Shown here one piece after another: positions 36,786-45,261 of a stretch of DNA of 64,000 nt (position 1 is its first letter; each line of letters begins with the position of its first letter). The stretch is taken from assembly GCF_900115925.1 (NCBI RefSeq), contig NZ_FOYF01000004.1:1-64000 (forward strand), written 5' to 3'. The translations under genes and the position numbers were made by a program. The notes beneath the pieces are model-generated. The model did no database searches. It was not told where the DNA came from and saw only the letters and a program-made list of their open reading frames with translations. The DNA is from Bacillus sp. cl95 (GTDB taxonomy: Bacteria > Bacillota > Bacilli > Bacillales > Cytobacillaceae).

Positions 36786-37877
36786 TTATACATAAACCGG
36801 ATAACCCGAGAACTTATAATCCTTGCCTACAGGCGCCACGTTTACATCTTTTAGCTCTATCGCTTGAGCCATTTTATCTATCCCTGTTCCTTCAAAGAAA
36901 GTTGGAGCATGCTGTCCGCCTATCAGTTTTGGGGCAATATATAAAACCACTTTATCTACCAATCTCTTCGTCAGGAATGATCCATTAATATTGCCTCCGC
37001 CTTCGATTAACAAAGAGGAAACATTTTCTTCTCCCAAAATGTCGAGGACGTCTTGGGGATCAACACTGTCTATTCCTCCGGTGACAAAAACTTTAATTCC
37101 AGCATCGATAAGTGCATTTCGTTTGGCTGAATCATGCTTCTGGCTGGTGAATATCCATGTTGGAGCCAATCCATCGGTTATGACCTTTGAATCTAAAGGC
37201 AATCTTAAGGTAGAATCCATAATCACTCTGATTGGATTTCGACCGTTTGGAATTCTCGTTGTCAGTTCTGGATTGTCTTTTAAGACCGTGTTCGCTCCTA
37301 CAAGTATGGCCATGTTTTCGTTTCTAAGCACATGGACATCATGCCTTGCTTCAGCAGACGTAATCCACTTGCTGTCATTAGATGCTGACGCAATCTTCCC
37401 ATCCAGTGTAATACCTGATTTCAATGTGACAAATGGTTTCTTTTCAACGATGAACTTGTTGAACACTTCATTCATCTTGGTCGCTTCTTTTTCCCTCACA
37501 CCCGTAATGACTTCAATCCCCGCATCCTTCAAGATAGAGATGCCTCTTCCAGATACAAGCGGATTTGGGTCATTAGCTGCTACAACCACTGTCTTTATGC
37601 CCGCAGCAACAATTGCCTCCGCACAAGGACCTGTCCTGCCATGGTGTGAACAAGGTTCAAGCGTTACATAAATCGTACCGCCTTTTGCCAAATCACCAGC
37701 CATCCGGATTGCATGAACTTCGGCATGTGGTTCACCCGCTTTAAGATGTGTACCAATACCAACAATACGATTGTCGTTGACAAGGACGGAACCAACAAGT
37801 GGATTGGGGTCTGTTTGTCCTTTTGTTGCACGGGCATTTGCAAGTGCCAAATCCATATAAAATTCATGGTTAGTCAT
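36786..37877 (-). CDS. ribD: Bifunctional pyrimidine deaminase/reductase RibD
   Basis: A 363-aa two-domain enzyme catalysing two steps after GTP cyclohydrolase II. The deaminase domain has zinc ligands in HAEVHAI and PCSHHGRTGPC (His, Cys, Cys). The reductase domain begins around 150 with PFVTLKSGITLDGKIA and SKWITS, and ends in LLIEGGGNINGSFL. It lies with a GCHII but with no ribE (ribB) or ribH nearby, unlike the rib operon. The start ATG is inside the end of the upstream gene (8-nt overlap). Confidence 0.93.
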   Translation of the reverse strand: MTNHEFYMDLALANARATKGQTDPNPLVGSVLVNDNRIVGIGTHLKAGEPHAEVHAIRMAGDLAKGGTIYVTLEPCSHHGRTGPCAEAIVAAGIKTVVVAANDPNPLVSGRGISILKDAGIEVITGVREKEATKMNEVFNKFIVEKKPFVTLKSGITLDGKIASASNDSKWITSAEARHDVHVLRNENMAILVGANTVLKDNPELTTRIPNGRNPIRVIMDSTLRLPLDSKVITDGLAPTWIFTSQKHDSAKRNALIDAGIKVFVTGGIDSVDPQDVLDILGEENVSSLLIEGGGNINGSFLTKRLVDKVVLYIAPKLIGGQHAPTFFEGTGIDKMAQAIELKDVNVAPVGKDYKFSGYPVYV

Positions 37878-38625
37878 TTAGTAAAGGGCCTCCTTCTTCT
37901 AAATGCCCAGATCTCTTGATTTTCGTTTGCAAATACTTTTCGTTAAATTCGGAAATGTCTCCCCAAAGCGGAGTTCTTCCCGTTACACTCATCCCTGCAT
38001 TTTTCAGAGCTTCCATTTTCTTTGGATTGTTCGTAATCAATGTTACAGGTTTTGTTCTCAATGCTTTTAACACATGAATGGCATCGGAATAATTGCGTGA
38101 ATCATCAACAAAGCCTAAATTTAAGTTGGCTTCAACCGTATCATAGCCATTTTCCTGTAATACGTACGCCATTGCCTTACTAAATAAGCCAATTCCTCTT
38201 CCCTCATGGTTCGCTAAATAAAAGAGTGCTCCTGTACCGTGTTCAATCATCATTCTCATCGATTGTTTCAATTGATAACCACAGTCACAACGCTTACTTC
38301 CGAAAATATCACCAGTATGGCAAATGGAATGCATACGTATTAAAGCGTCTTCGTTGAATTCGAAGTCTCCATAAACCAAAACGCTTGATTGTTGATATTC
38401 TGCAAGATTTGAAGAAGAAAGCTTTTCAATAATTTGACTATAGTCTGTAGTTAATTCAGTGCTTTGCAGCCAAGAATACCATTTGAAAGTGACAGTTTCT
38501 CCGTCAAGATTTACAGGGAGGTTAATCGGCCCCACTAAATAAATGGCTCCCATCTCTGTCTTTATGGATTGTATTTTTTCTTCTAAAATAGAAAGAACTT
38601 TGCGATCAAGTTGTGTTGTAATCAT
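37870..38625 (-). CDS. ribA: GTP cyclohydrolase II
   Basis: A 251-aa enzyme opening GTP to 2,5-diamino-6-ribosylamino-pyrimidinone phosphate. Zinc ligands are in ICHTGDIFGSKRCDCG. The catalytic Tyr (AMAYVLQ) and Arg (DDSRNYS) are kept, as is NNPKK. HEGRGIGL has His where QEGRGIGL is usual, and the ADxRDY segment reads DDSRNY. There is an N-terminal part of about 85 aa and no DHBP synthase domain. It leads the operon ribA-ribD-HAD-VOC; no FMN riboswitch is visible upstream, only a palindromic operator. Confidence 0.88.
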   Translation of the reverse strand: MITTQLDRKVLSILEEKIQSIKTEMGAIYLVGPINLPVNLDGETVTFKWYSWLQSTELTTDYSQIIEKLSSSNLAEYQQSSVLVYGDFEFNEDALIRMHSICHTGDIFGSKRCDCGYQLKQSMRMMIEHGTGALFYLANHEGRGIGLFSKAMAYVLQENGYDTVEANLNLGFVDDSRNYSDAIHVLKALRTKPVTLITNNPKKMEALKNAGMSVTGRTPLWGDISEFNEKYLQTKIKRSGHLEEGGPLLND

Positions 38626-38677
38626 AGTAACGCTCCTCTTTTTTTGCTACTAAACTCATTTACTTACTTTTTAATGG

Positions 38678-38727
38678 TCACTTACTTTATGTAAGTGATA
38701 ATACCATCAAAAAGTAATAATCGTCAA
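38678..38727 (-). promoter_or_regulatory. Promoter and palindromic operator of the ribA-ribD operon
   Basis: On the minus strand -35 TTGACG (38722-38727), 18-bp spacer and -10 TATTAT (38698-38703). Immediately downstream TCACTTAC-ataaa-GTAAGTGA (38678-38698) is a perfect inverted repeat with 8-bp arms, in a position to block transcription. A second related segment AAAGTAAGTAAATGA follows at about 38657-38671. Confidence 0.75.
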
Positions 38728-39028
38728 ATATTGTAAGAATGCTAGATTCTTATTTTTATAAAAAAACATCTTCATTTATATTATCAAAGTCTTACTACTG
38801 TCGCCAATGTAAGTATGTTCCTTTAAAATGGATTATTCGAGATGAAAAGCTACTTCAAACATATGAATATCAGAATTCAAATCAAGTAGGCATACAACCT
38901 GAGAATGCCAGCAAGTTAAAATACAGTCATGAAACAAAAACACGTGCTCCAGCAAACAGGAGTTTTTCAGATCTGGAATACGGAAGAGAGCTCATTCCAA
39001 ACACACCGAACCATATAGTTGAAATACG

Positions 39029-39065
39029 GAAGAAAGCTGTACCGAATGACGGTACAGCTTTCTTC
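39029..39065 (-). terminator. Terminator after katE
   Basis: GAAGAAAGCTGTACC-(7 nt)-GGTACAGCTTTCTTC is a perfect 15-bp stem. The remaining intergenic sequence 38740-39028 holds an open frame without ribosome site and I see no convincing gene. Confidence 0.85.
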
Positions 39066-39072
39066 TTAAAAA

Positions 39073-41145
39073 TTATACAATTCGGTTCCAGTGACGATGC
39101 TGAACAATAGCGTTGATAAAGTTCTCTCCAAAAGATTGCGTTCCTTCTTGAGGTAACGAAACCACACCAGGTTGTGTCTCCTCACCTTTGTTGAGCCCAG
39201 CTGCTGCAAACAATTCATCAGCACTCCTGCCAAGCGCAATCGCTTTAAAATGGCTAAACGCATCATCGACAAATTGAAGTGCTTCCTTCTGGGTCTTTAA
39301 TGCTCCAACACTTTGGCTTCCCCCAGGAACGTAAACAGCATCATAGAAAACCGAATCACTCGTAAGCAATGTTTTATCCACTTTTAAAGGCTGGCCTTCG
39401 TCACTTGTAATCATCCCCAGATTCTTACTGATTACTTCAGTCATAATACCACTTGCCCTTAATGACTCGATGACAGTTTCCACTTCCTTACCATTGAAGC
39501 CGTTCGCTGCTAGTAAAGCCACTTTTCTAGTATACGGCAACTTCACCGTATTCTCCTGACTTAATGCAGGAGATGCTTGTGAACTTGCACTGCTTTCACC
39601 ACCATTAGGAGGCAAAGCCCCGACTCCTTCTGCAACTTGTTGTGCCAGATTCAAGTCGATATTGTTTAGCATGTCAACTACTTGTTGCTGAACATCTTTA
39701 CTTCGAACCTTTCCAACTTCAAAAAGAAAAGCTTGCGTAATGTGCTGTTTTTCTACTTGGGACATGCTGTTAAAGAACATTTTTGCCTGCGAGTAGTGAT
39801 CCTTAAAGCTTTCACTGCGCTGTCGTACTTTTTTCCCATCAATCTTTTCCTGATAATGCTCATAACCGCCCTCTGCCGCAGAAGATGTCTGTGGATCATT
39901 TCCTTGCAAGGAGTTCTTATGGTAAGCAACTGGTCCCTTGTTGATTGTCATGCGGTGCATTCCGTCAAGCTGGTTATTGTGAAACGGACAAACCGGACGA
40001 TTAATCGGTATTTCATGAAAATTTGGCCCGCCAAGACGGGTAAGCTGTGTATCTGTATAAGAGAATAAACGACCTTGAAGCAAGGGATCATTTGAGAAAT
40101 CGATTCCAGGAACGACATGTCCTGGATGGAAAGCCACCTGCTCCGTTTCAGCAAAAACATTATTTACATTTCGGTTGAGAGTCATCTTCCCTACTATTTT
40201 TACCGGAACGATTTCTTCTGGCCAAAGTTTTGTAGGATCAAGAATATCAAAATCGAAATTGAATTCATCTGCCTCATCAATCATTTGGACACCAAGCTCG
40301 TATTCTGGGAAGTTTCCCATTTCGATAGATTCGTATAAGTCACGACGGTGGAAATCAGGATCTTTCCCTGCAATCTTCTGAGCCTCATCCCATACGAGTG
40401 AATGCACCCCTAGTACAGGCTTCCAATGGAATTTTACGAATCGTGCTTTACCTTCGTCATTCACAAACCTGAACGTATGAACGCCAAAGCCCTCCATCAT
40501 CCTAAAACTTCTTGGAATGGCGCGGTCAGACATCGCCCACATCACCATGTGTGCAGATTCAGTGTTATTTGCGACAAAATCCCAAAATGTATCGTGTGCC
40601 GTTGAGGCTTGTGGCATCTCATTGTGCGGTTCGGGTTTAAAGGAATGAACCAAATCCGGGAATTTTATGGCGTCCTGAATGAAGAAAACAGGAATGTTAT
40701 TTCCAACAAGGTCATAATTTCCTTCTTCTGTGTAAAACTTCGTAGCAAAGCCTCGAACATCACGAACCGTATCCCCAGACCCACGGGAGCCAGCAACTGT
40801 TGAAAAACGGACAAATACTGGGGTTTTAGTATTGGGATCCTGAAGAAACTTTGCTTTAGTGTAATCTGCCATCGATTCATACACTTGGAAGAAACCATGT
40901 GCCGCATAACCACGTGCATGAACGACGCGTTCAGGAATACGCTCGTGGTCAAAATGCGTCATCTTCTCTCTAAAATGGAAGTCTTCCATTAAAGTTGGAC
41001 CTCTTACTCCAGCTTTCAATGAATGCTCGTCATCAGAAACCCGAAGCCCTTGGTTCGTAGTCAATCTTTGACCGTTATTATCTACTGTATACACTTCTAA
41101 TTGCTTTTCCTTATTCTGTTCATTGATGTCATCATTTTTTGTCAA
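39073..41145 (-). CDS. katE: Large-subunit (clade 2) catalase
   Basis: About 690 aa, decomposing H2O2. The catalase core includes RVVHARGYAAHG (active-site His), FSTVAGSRGSGDTVRDVRGFA, NNIPVFFIQDA and the segment RLFSYTDTQLTRLGGPN with the haem-ligand Tyr. After a linker at about 560 a flavodoxin/GATase1-like domain (about 575-690) is present, typical of clade 2. The start is TTG: AGGAGG is 9 nt upstream and the reading agrees with B. subtilis KatE. A longer ATG frame has no ribosome site. A sigma-B-like promoter lies upstream. Confidence 0.95.
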   Translation of the reverse strand: MTKNDDINEQNKEKQLEVYTVDNNGQRLTTNQGLRVSDDEHSLKAGVRGPTLMEDFHFREKMTHFDHERIPERVVHARGYAAHGFFQVYESMADYTKAKFLQDPNTKTPVFVRFSTVAGSRGSGDTVRDVRGFATKFYTEEGNYDLVGNNIPVFFIQDAIKFPDLVHSFKPEPHNEMPQASTAHDTFWDFVANNTESAHMVMWAMSDRAIPRSFRMMEGFGVHTFRFVNDEGKARFVKFHWKPVLGVHSLVWDEAQKIAGKDPDFHRRDLYESIEMGNFPEYELGVQMIDEADEFNFDFDILDPTKLWPEEIVPVKIVGKMTLNRNVNNVFAETEQVAFHPGHVVPGIDFSNDPLLQGRLFSYTDTQLTRLGGPNFHEIPINRPVCPFHNNQLDGMHRMTINKGPVAYHKNSLQGNDPQTSSAAEGGYEHYQEKIDGKKVRQRSESFKDHYSQAKMFFNSMSQVEKQHITQAFLFEVGKVRSKDVQQQVVDMLNNIDLNLAQQVAEGVGALPPNGGESSASSQASPALSQENTVKLPYTRKVALLAANGFNGKEVETVIESLRASGIMTEVISKNLGMITSDEGQPLKVDKTLLTSDSVFYDAVYVPGGSQSVGALKTQKEALQFVDDAFSHFKAIALGRSADELFAAAGLNKGEETQPGVVSLPQEGTQSFGENFINAIVQHRHWNRIV

Positions 41146-41262
41146 GATTGAATCCCTCCTGATTTGTTGGTTCTGAGCCTGATGAGTTGATATTCGTATG
41201 TATTTTTCTGCCCATTCTCTCAAGCACTTTTTCTACTTTTATCGGCATGCCTATTTCGAGGT

Positions 41263-41288
41263 ATACCACTCGAAAAGACCTTATAAAC
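41263..41288 (-). promoter_or_regulatory. Sigma-B-like promoter of katE
   Basis: On the minus strand GTTTAT (41283-41288), 14 bp, TGGTAT (41263-41268): one mismatch from each box of the sigma-B consensus GTTTAA-N12-15-GGGTAT. B. subtilis katE is a sigma-B gene. Confidence 0.7.
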
Positions 41289-41362
41289 TAGGATTTTCGG
41301 TTTAGGGAGTAGGTTCTTACTTAGAAAGGAAGGGGATTTTAAAGAAGTGACTAATAATAAGC

Positions 41363-41421
41363 ATTCATCAAACGTTTGATGAATAGAAAAATACGAACAT
41401 ACAGCTTAATCAAACGTTTGA
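41363..41421. promoter_or_regulatory. Two TCAAACGTTTGA palindromes, 42 bp apart
   Basis: The first site (41363-41384) is a perfect 22-bp palindrome of half-site ATTCATCAAAC. The second (41410-41421) keeps the 12-bp core TCAAACGTTTGA. Centres are 42 bp apart, four helical turns. They lie between the opp terminator and the sigma-B-like katE promoter. Confidence 0.7.
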
Positions 41422-41479
41422 ACAATACTTTTCAAACCTCTGTTAACTGTGTTGCTTGAATTTAAGATTAACAGTGAGT

Positions 41480-41519
41480 AAAACAAGCAAAAAAATAAGA
41501 GACTCTCAATGGAGTCTCT
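41480..41519 (-). terminator. Terminator of the opp/dpp operon
   Basis: AGAGACTC-loop-GAGTCTCT, an 8-bp stem followed on the minus strand by ATTTTTTTG. Confidence 0.88.
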
Positions 41520-41523
41520 ACTA

Positions 41524-42423
41524 TTATTGTTTCATTTTCGGATCTAGTACGTCCCGTAATCCATCTCCCATTAGGTTGAAACCTAAAACCGTCAGCATGA
41601 TTGCTACACCTGGGAAGAATAATGTCCAAGGGGCCTGCACGAGATATTGTTTAGAATCAGCAAGCATTTTCCCCCATTCCGGTGTTGGCGCTTGTGCACC
41701 TAGACCAAGGAATCCTAATGCTGCCGCTTCAATGATTGCCGTTGCGATCGCTAGAGTGGCTTGTACAATTACTGGAGAGACACTGTTTGGTAGAATATGT
41801 CTAAACAAGATCCGTGAATCCTTCATCCCAACAGCTTTTGCAGCCATAATATATTCTTCTTGCTTGACACTTAAAACTTTGGATCGAACAAGTCGTCCGA
41901 AGTTAGGAATATTAATGACTGCAATTGCAATTAATGCGTTTTGCAACGAAGGACCGAGAATTGCCACAACTGCAATGGCAAGCAAAATACTTGGGAAAGC
42001 TAGCATAATATCAAAAAAACGAGAAATGATGGAATCAATCCATCTTCCATAATATCCAGCAACAATTCCAAGGAAAGTACCTACGATTACAGATCCTAGT
42101 ACAGAAAAGAAGCCTACCCATAGGGAAATTCTCGCTCCATAAAGGATTCGCGAGAATATATCTCGGCCAAAATCGTCTGTTCCGAACCAGTGTTTTTCGG
42201 ATGGAGCTTGAAGCCTTTCCGTTAAAACCTGCTCCTTAAAGCTGTATGGAGCAATCATAGGCGCAATAAAGGCAAGAATGATAAAGAAAATGACAATCCC
42301 CATGCCAACTAATGCTAAACGGTTTTTGCAGAATGCCTGCCAGGCTTCCTTCCAAGGAGGTGTCAGCTTTTCTTCTGCGGTGACGGTAGTAATATTCACT
42401 GTATTTTTCGCTAGTTCAGCCAC
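41524..42423 (-). CDS. Peptide ABC transporter permease, OppC/DppC type
   Basis: A 299-aa inner-membrane permease with six TM helices, including the N-terminal one after a 30-aa cytosolic start. The OppC-N segment (APYSFKEQ, HWFGTDDFGRDIFSR) and the EAA-type loop (SVKQEEYIMAAKAVGMKDSRILFRHILPN) that docks to the ATPase are present. The start is GTG, with AGGAGGG 7-8 nt upstream. Last gene of the five-gene peptide importer operon. Confidence 0.93.
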   Translation of the reverse strand: MAELAKNTVNITTVTAEEKLTPPWKEAWQAFCKNRLALVGMGIVIFFIILAFIAPMIAPYSFKEQVLTERLQAPSEKHWFGTDDFGRDIFSRILYGARISLWVGFFSVLGSVIVGTFLGIVAGYYGRWIDSIISRFFDIMLAFPSILLAIAVVAILGPSLQNALIAIAVINIPNFGRLVRSKVLSVKQEEYIMAAKAVGMKDSRILFRHILPNSVSPVIVQATLAIATAIIEAAALGFLGLGAQAPTPEWGKMLADSKQYLVQAPWTLFFPGVAIMLTVLGFNLMGDGLRDVLDPKMKQ

Positions 42424-42440
42424 TGTTAATTCCCTCCTTA

Positions 42441-43448
42441 TTATTGGTTGTATTTGATTCTTGGGTCGACAAAAGCATATAGAAGGTCAACGATCAAGTT
42501 AATCAATACAAAAATGGCAGCAATGATCAGGATTCCGGATTGAATGACAGGATAATCACGATAACCGATGGCATCGTATAAGTATCTGCCTAATCCAGGC
42601 CAACCAAAGATCGTTTCTGTTAAAATTGCCCCTCCGAGCAATAATCCCATTTGAAGACCAATAATCGTAAGAACAGGAATGACTGCATTTTTTAATGAGT
42701 GCTTGTACACAACCCAGAACATTCTTAACCCTTTTGCACGAGCCGTACGGATATAATCGGATTTCATTACTTCTAGCATTGCTGAGCGAGTCATTCTGGC
42801 GATAATCGCCATCGGAATCGTTGCAAGAGATAGACTCGGCAAAATTAAGTGTTTGATCACTTCACCAAATTGATCCATTCTTCCTTGTAGCAACGTATCT
42901 ACTAGATATAAGTTTGTAATCGCTGTTACAGGATCCCGGACATTTTCACGACCGGTTGTCGGAAGCCAGCCAAGCTCAATTGAAAACGCCCATTGTCCCA
43001 TTAATCCAAGCCAGAAAATAGGAATGGATACGCCCACAAGTGCCAAAACCATCGCTACATAGTCAAACCATGAGTTGGAAAACCATGCACTGATGATTCC
43101 AGCATTTACACCGATAACGATAGCAACGATCATGGCTACTAACGTCAATTCGATAGTTGCTGCTAAATACGGCCAAACCTCCGCATTAATGGGACCTCTT
43201 GTACGCAATGACGTACCTAAATCTCCTTGTAGCAACGACTTTATATAATCTCCATATTGTATGTACCATGCTCTATCTAAACCTAATTCCCTTGTTAAAG
43301 TAGCAATCGCTTCTTTAGTTGCTCTTTGTCCAAGGATTACCTGTGCGGGATCACCTGGAATAGCGTGAATAATGGCGAAAACGACGAGCGTCATTCCAAA
43401 TAGAACAGGTATAAGAGAAAGCACACGGCGGACTGTATAAGTTAACAA
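42441..43448 (-). CDS. Peptide ABC transporter permease, OppB/DppB type
   Basis: About 335 aa, six TM helices, the start MLTYTVRRVLSLIPVLFGMTL typical for OppB. Includes PGDPAQVILGQRAT and the EAA loop MKSDYIRTARAKGLRMFWVVYKHSLKN. A GTG at 43457 overlaps the Shine-Dalgarno; TTG at 43448, 8 nt after GAGG, agrees better with the family start. It pairs with OppC to form the translocation pore. Confidence 0.92.
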   Translation of the reverse strand: MLTYTVRRVLSLIPVLFGMTLVVFAIIHAIPGDPAQVILGQRATKEAIATLTRELGLDRAWYIQYGDYIKSLLQGDLGTSLRTRGPINAEVWPYLAATIELTLVAMIVAIVIGVNAGIISAWFSNSWFDYVAMVLALVGVSIPIFWLGLMGQWAFSIELGWLPTTGRENVRDPVTAITNLYLVDTLLQGRMDQFGEVIKHLILPSLSLATIPMAIIARMTRSAMLEVMKSDYIRTARAKGLRMFWVVYKHSLKNAVIPVLTIIGLQMGLLLGGAILTETIFGWPGLGRYLYDAIGYRDYPVIQSGILIIAAIFVLINLIVDLLYAFVDPRIKYNQ

Positions 43449-43560
43449 CCTTCTCACCTCTTATTTCTTTGTAAAAAAAGTACAGCCAGTTCTGGATGCT
43501 ATAGCGAGTTTTTGAAAACGTTAATGACTGCTATAGGAAGGAGAAACATCTTGCTTAGCA

Positions 43561-43590
43561 AAAGGGGAGGAAAACCTCCCTCCCCTTTCA
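43561..43590 (-). terminator. Hairpin between binding-protein and permease genes
   Basis: AAAGGGGAGG pairs with CCTCCCCTTT (10 bp). Located inside the operon, it may attenuate the permease genes relative to the binding protein or stabilise its mRNA end. Confidence 0.75.
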
Positions 43591-43597
43591 GCCATTC

Positions 43598-45208
43598 TTA
43601 TTTGAATTCAACTTTGTAGAAAGATTCTGATCCTGTTGGATGTGGCAGGTAGCCCGTAACATCCTTTGAAGCAGCCATAAGTGGTCTTGAGTGAACAAGT
43701 GGTACCCATGGAGCATCATCATGAATGATTACTTGAGCTTGCTTGTAAAGTTCGTTACGCTTATCTTTATCGTTTTCTGTTTGAGCTTTGATTAAGATGT
43801 CATGTAACTCATCATTGCTGTAGTAAGAGTAGTTGTTAGCTCCGATGCTATCCTTATCAAGCAATGTGTAAAGGAAGTTATCAGCATCTCCGTTGTCACC
43901 AGTCCAACCAAGCATGAAGGCATCAAATTCACCTTTCGCTGCTTTATCTAGGTAAGTTGCCCAGTCAACAGATTGAATCTTTGCTTTAACGCCGATTTTA
44001 CTGAAGTTTTCTTGGATAACTTCTGCAACTTTCATTCCTTCAGGCATGTATAGACGTGCTACAGGCATAGCCCAAAGATCCATTTCAAATCCATCTGGAT
44101 AGCCAGCTTCAGCAAGAAGAGCTTTAGCCTTTTCAAGATCAAACGGGTATTCTTCTACTTCATCGTTATAACCTTCGATTGAAGGAGGCATTGGGTTCTT
44201 TGCAGGCTCTGCTTGGCCAGCATAGAATGCTTCAATGATTGCTTTCTTATCGATAGCGTGGTTCAAAGCTTGACGTACAAGTTTGTTGTCAAAAGGCTTA
44301 CGAGTAAGGGTGAAGCCAAGGTAACCAACGTTCATAGAAGGACGTTCGATTAATTGAAGATTTGCATTGCTTGTAACTGTGCCTTCGTCAGAGTTATTTA
44401 AACCATCCATCATGTCGATCTCGCCGTTAACTAGAGCGTTTAGACGAGCAGTGTTTTCAGGAATAACTCGGAAAATAATCTTGTCTAGCTTCGGATAACC
44501 TTTTTGCCAGTAATCCGCATTCTTTTCAAGTACGATACGATCATTTTGCTTCCACTCAACAAACTTGAATGCTCCAGTTCCAACTGGCTTTTCACGGAAC
44601 TTATCGCCTGATTCTTTAACAGCTGTTGGGCTCGCAATACCGAATGGTGACATAGCAAGGTTCTTTAAGAATGGAGCTTGTGGTCTTTTTAATACAAATT
44701 TAACTGTGCTATCATCTACAGCTGTCACTTCAGAGATAACGTGACCTTCATCACCTTTATATCCACCAAACATTGAGTAGTAAGGGAAGCTGTCAGCATT
44801 ACCGTTCATCCAGCGTTCAAAGTTGAAAACAACTGCTTCAGCATTGAAGTCTGTACCATCATGGAATTTTACGCCTTTTACAAGGTGGAAAGTATAAGTT
44901 AAGCCATCAGGGCTTACTTCCCATTTCTCAGCAAGACCAGGTTTAACTTCAGTATCTTGCTCGCCATAAGTAAGAAGTGTATCAAAGATACTGTCTGTTA
45001 CTTTGAAAGTATCTCCTTCAGTTGTTGTGATTGGATCTAGAGATGTAGAATCCGTGCCACGCGCATAGATTAATTCAGATTTCTTAGAACCTTCATTTTT
45101 AGCTGGTTCTTTTTCACCAGAAGTTTGTTCTGATTTGCTGTTACAGCCAACTAAGAACAAACTAATAGCAAGAAGAGAAATCAACATCATTTTAAATGTC
45201 TTCTTCAT
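43598..45208 (-). CDS. Peptide-binding lipoprotein, OppA/DppE type
   Basis: A 536-aa extracytoplasmic binding protein. It has a lipoprotein signal peptide with lipobox LVGC (Cys22), a short Lys/Glu-rich linker, then the SBP_bac_5 fold. Segments such as GLAEKWEVSPDGLTYTF, VKFHDGTDFNAEAVVFNFERW and PVGTGAFKFVEW are typical. Membrane-anchored by diacylglycerol. It captures di- or oligopeptides; specificity is not readable. It follows the two ATPase genes in the operon. Confidence 0.94.
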   Translation of the reverse strand: MKKTFKMMLISLLAISLFLVGCNSKSEQTSGEKEPAKNEGSKKSELIYARGTDSTSLDPITTTEGDTFKVTDSIFDTLLTYGEQDTEVKPGLAEKWEVSPDGLTYTFHLVKGVKFHDGTDFNAEAVVFNFERWMNGNADSFPYYSMFGGYKGDEGHVISEVTAVDDSTVKFVLKRPQAPFLKNLAMSPFGIASPTAVKESGDKFREKPVGTGAFKFVEWKQNDRIVLEKNADYWQKGYPKLDKIIFRVIPENTARLNALVNGEIDMMDGLNNSDEGTVTSNANLQLIERPSMNVGYLGFTLTRKPFDNKLVRQALNHAIDKKAIIEAFYAGQAEPAKNPMPPSIEGYNDEVEEYPFDLEKAKALLAEAGYPDGFEMDLWAMPVARLYMPEGMKVAEVIQENFSKIGVKAKIQSVDWATYLDKAAKGEFDAFMLGWTGDNGDADNFLYTLLDKDSIGANNYSYYSNDELHDILIKAQTENDKDKRNELYKQAQVIIHDDAPWVPLVHSRPLMAASKDVTGYLPHPTGSESFYKVEFK

Positions 45209-45261
45209 TTGCTTTCTAACCCCCGTATTCTTTTGTGTTTTTTTATCATAAACATGACATT

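Noticed and set aside
36991-37671. A 226-codon frame on the plus strand
   Set aside because: It is antisense to ribD, whose catalytic motifs are intact; no ribosome site.
38739-39110. A 123-codon plus-strand frame between ribA and katE
   Set aside because: It runs through the ribA promoter flank, the katE terminator and the end of katE, has no ribosome binding site, and its C-terminal part is antisense to katE.
41456-42052. A 198-codon plus-strand frame
   Set aside because: Antisense to the oppC-type permease gene and running through the operon terminator.
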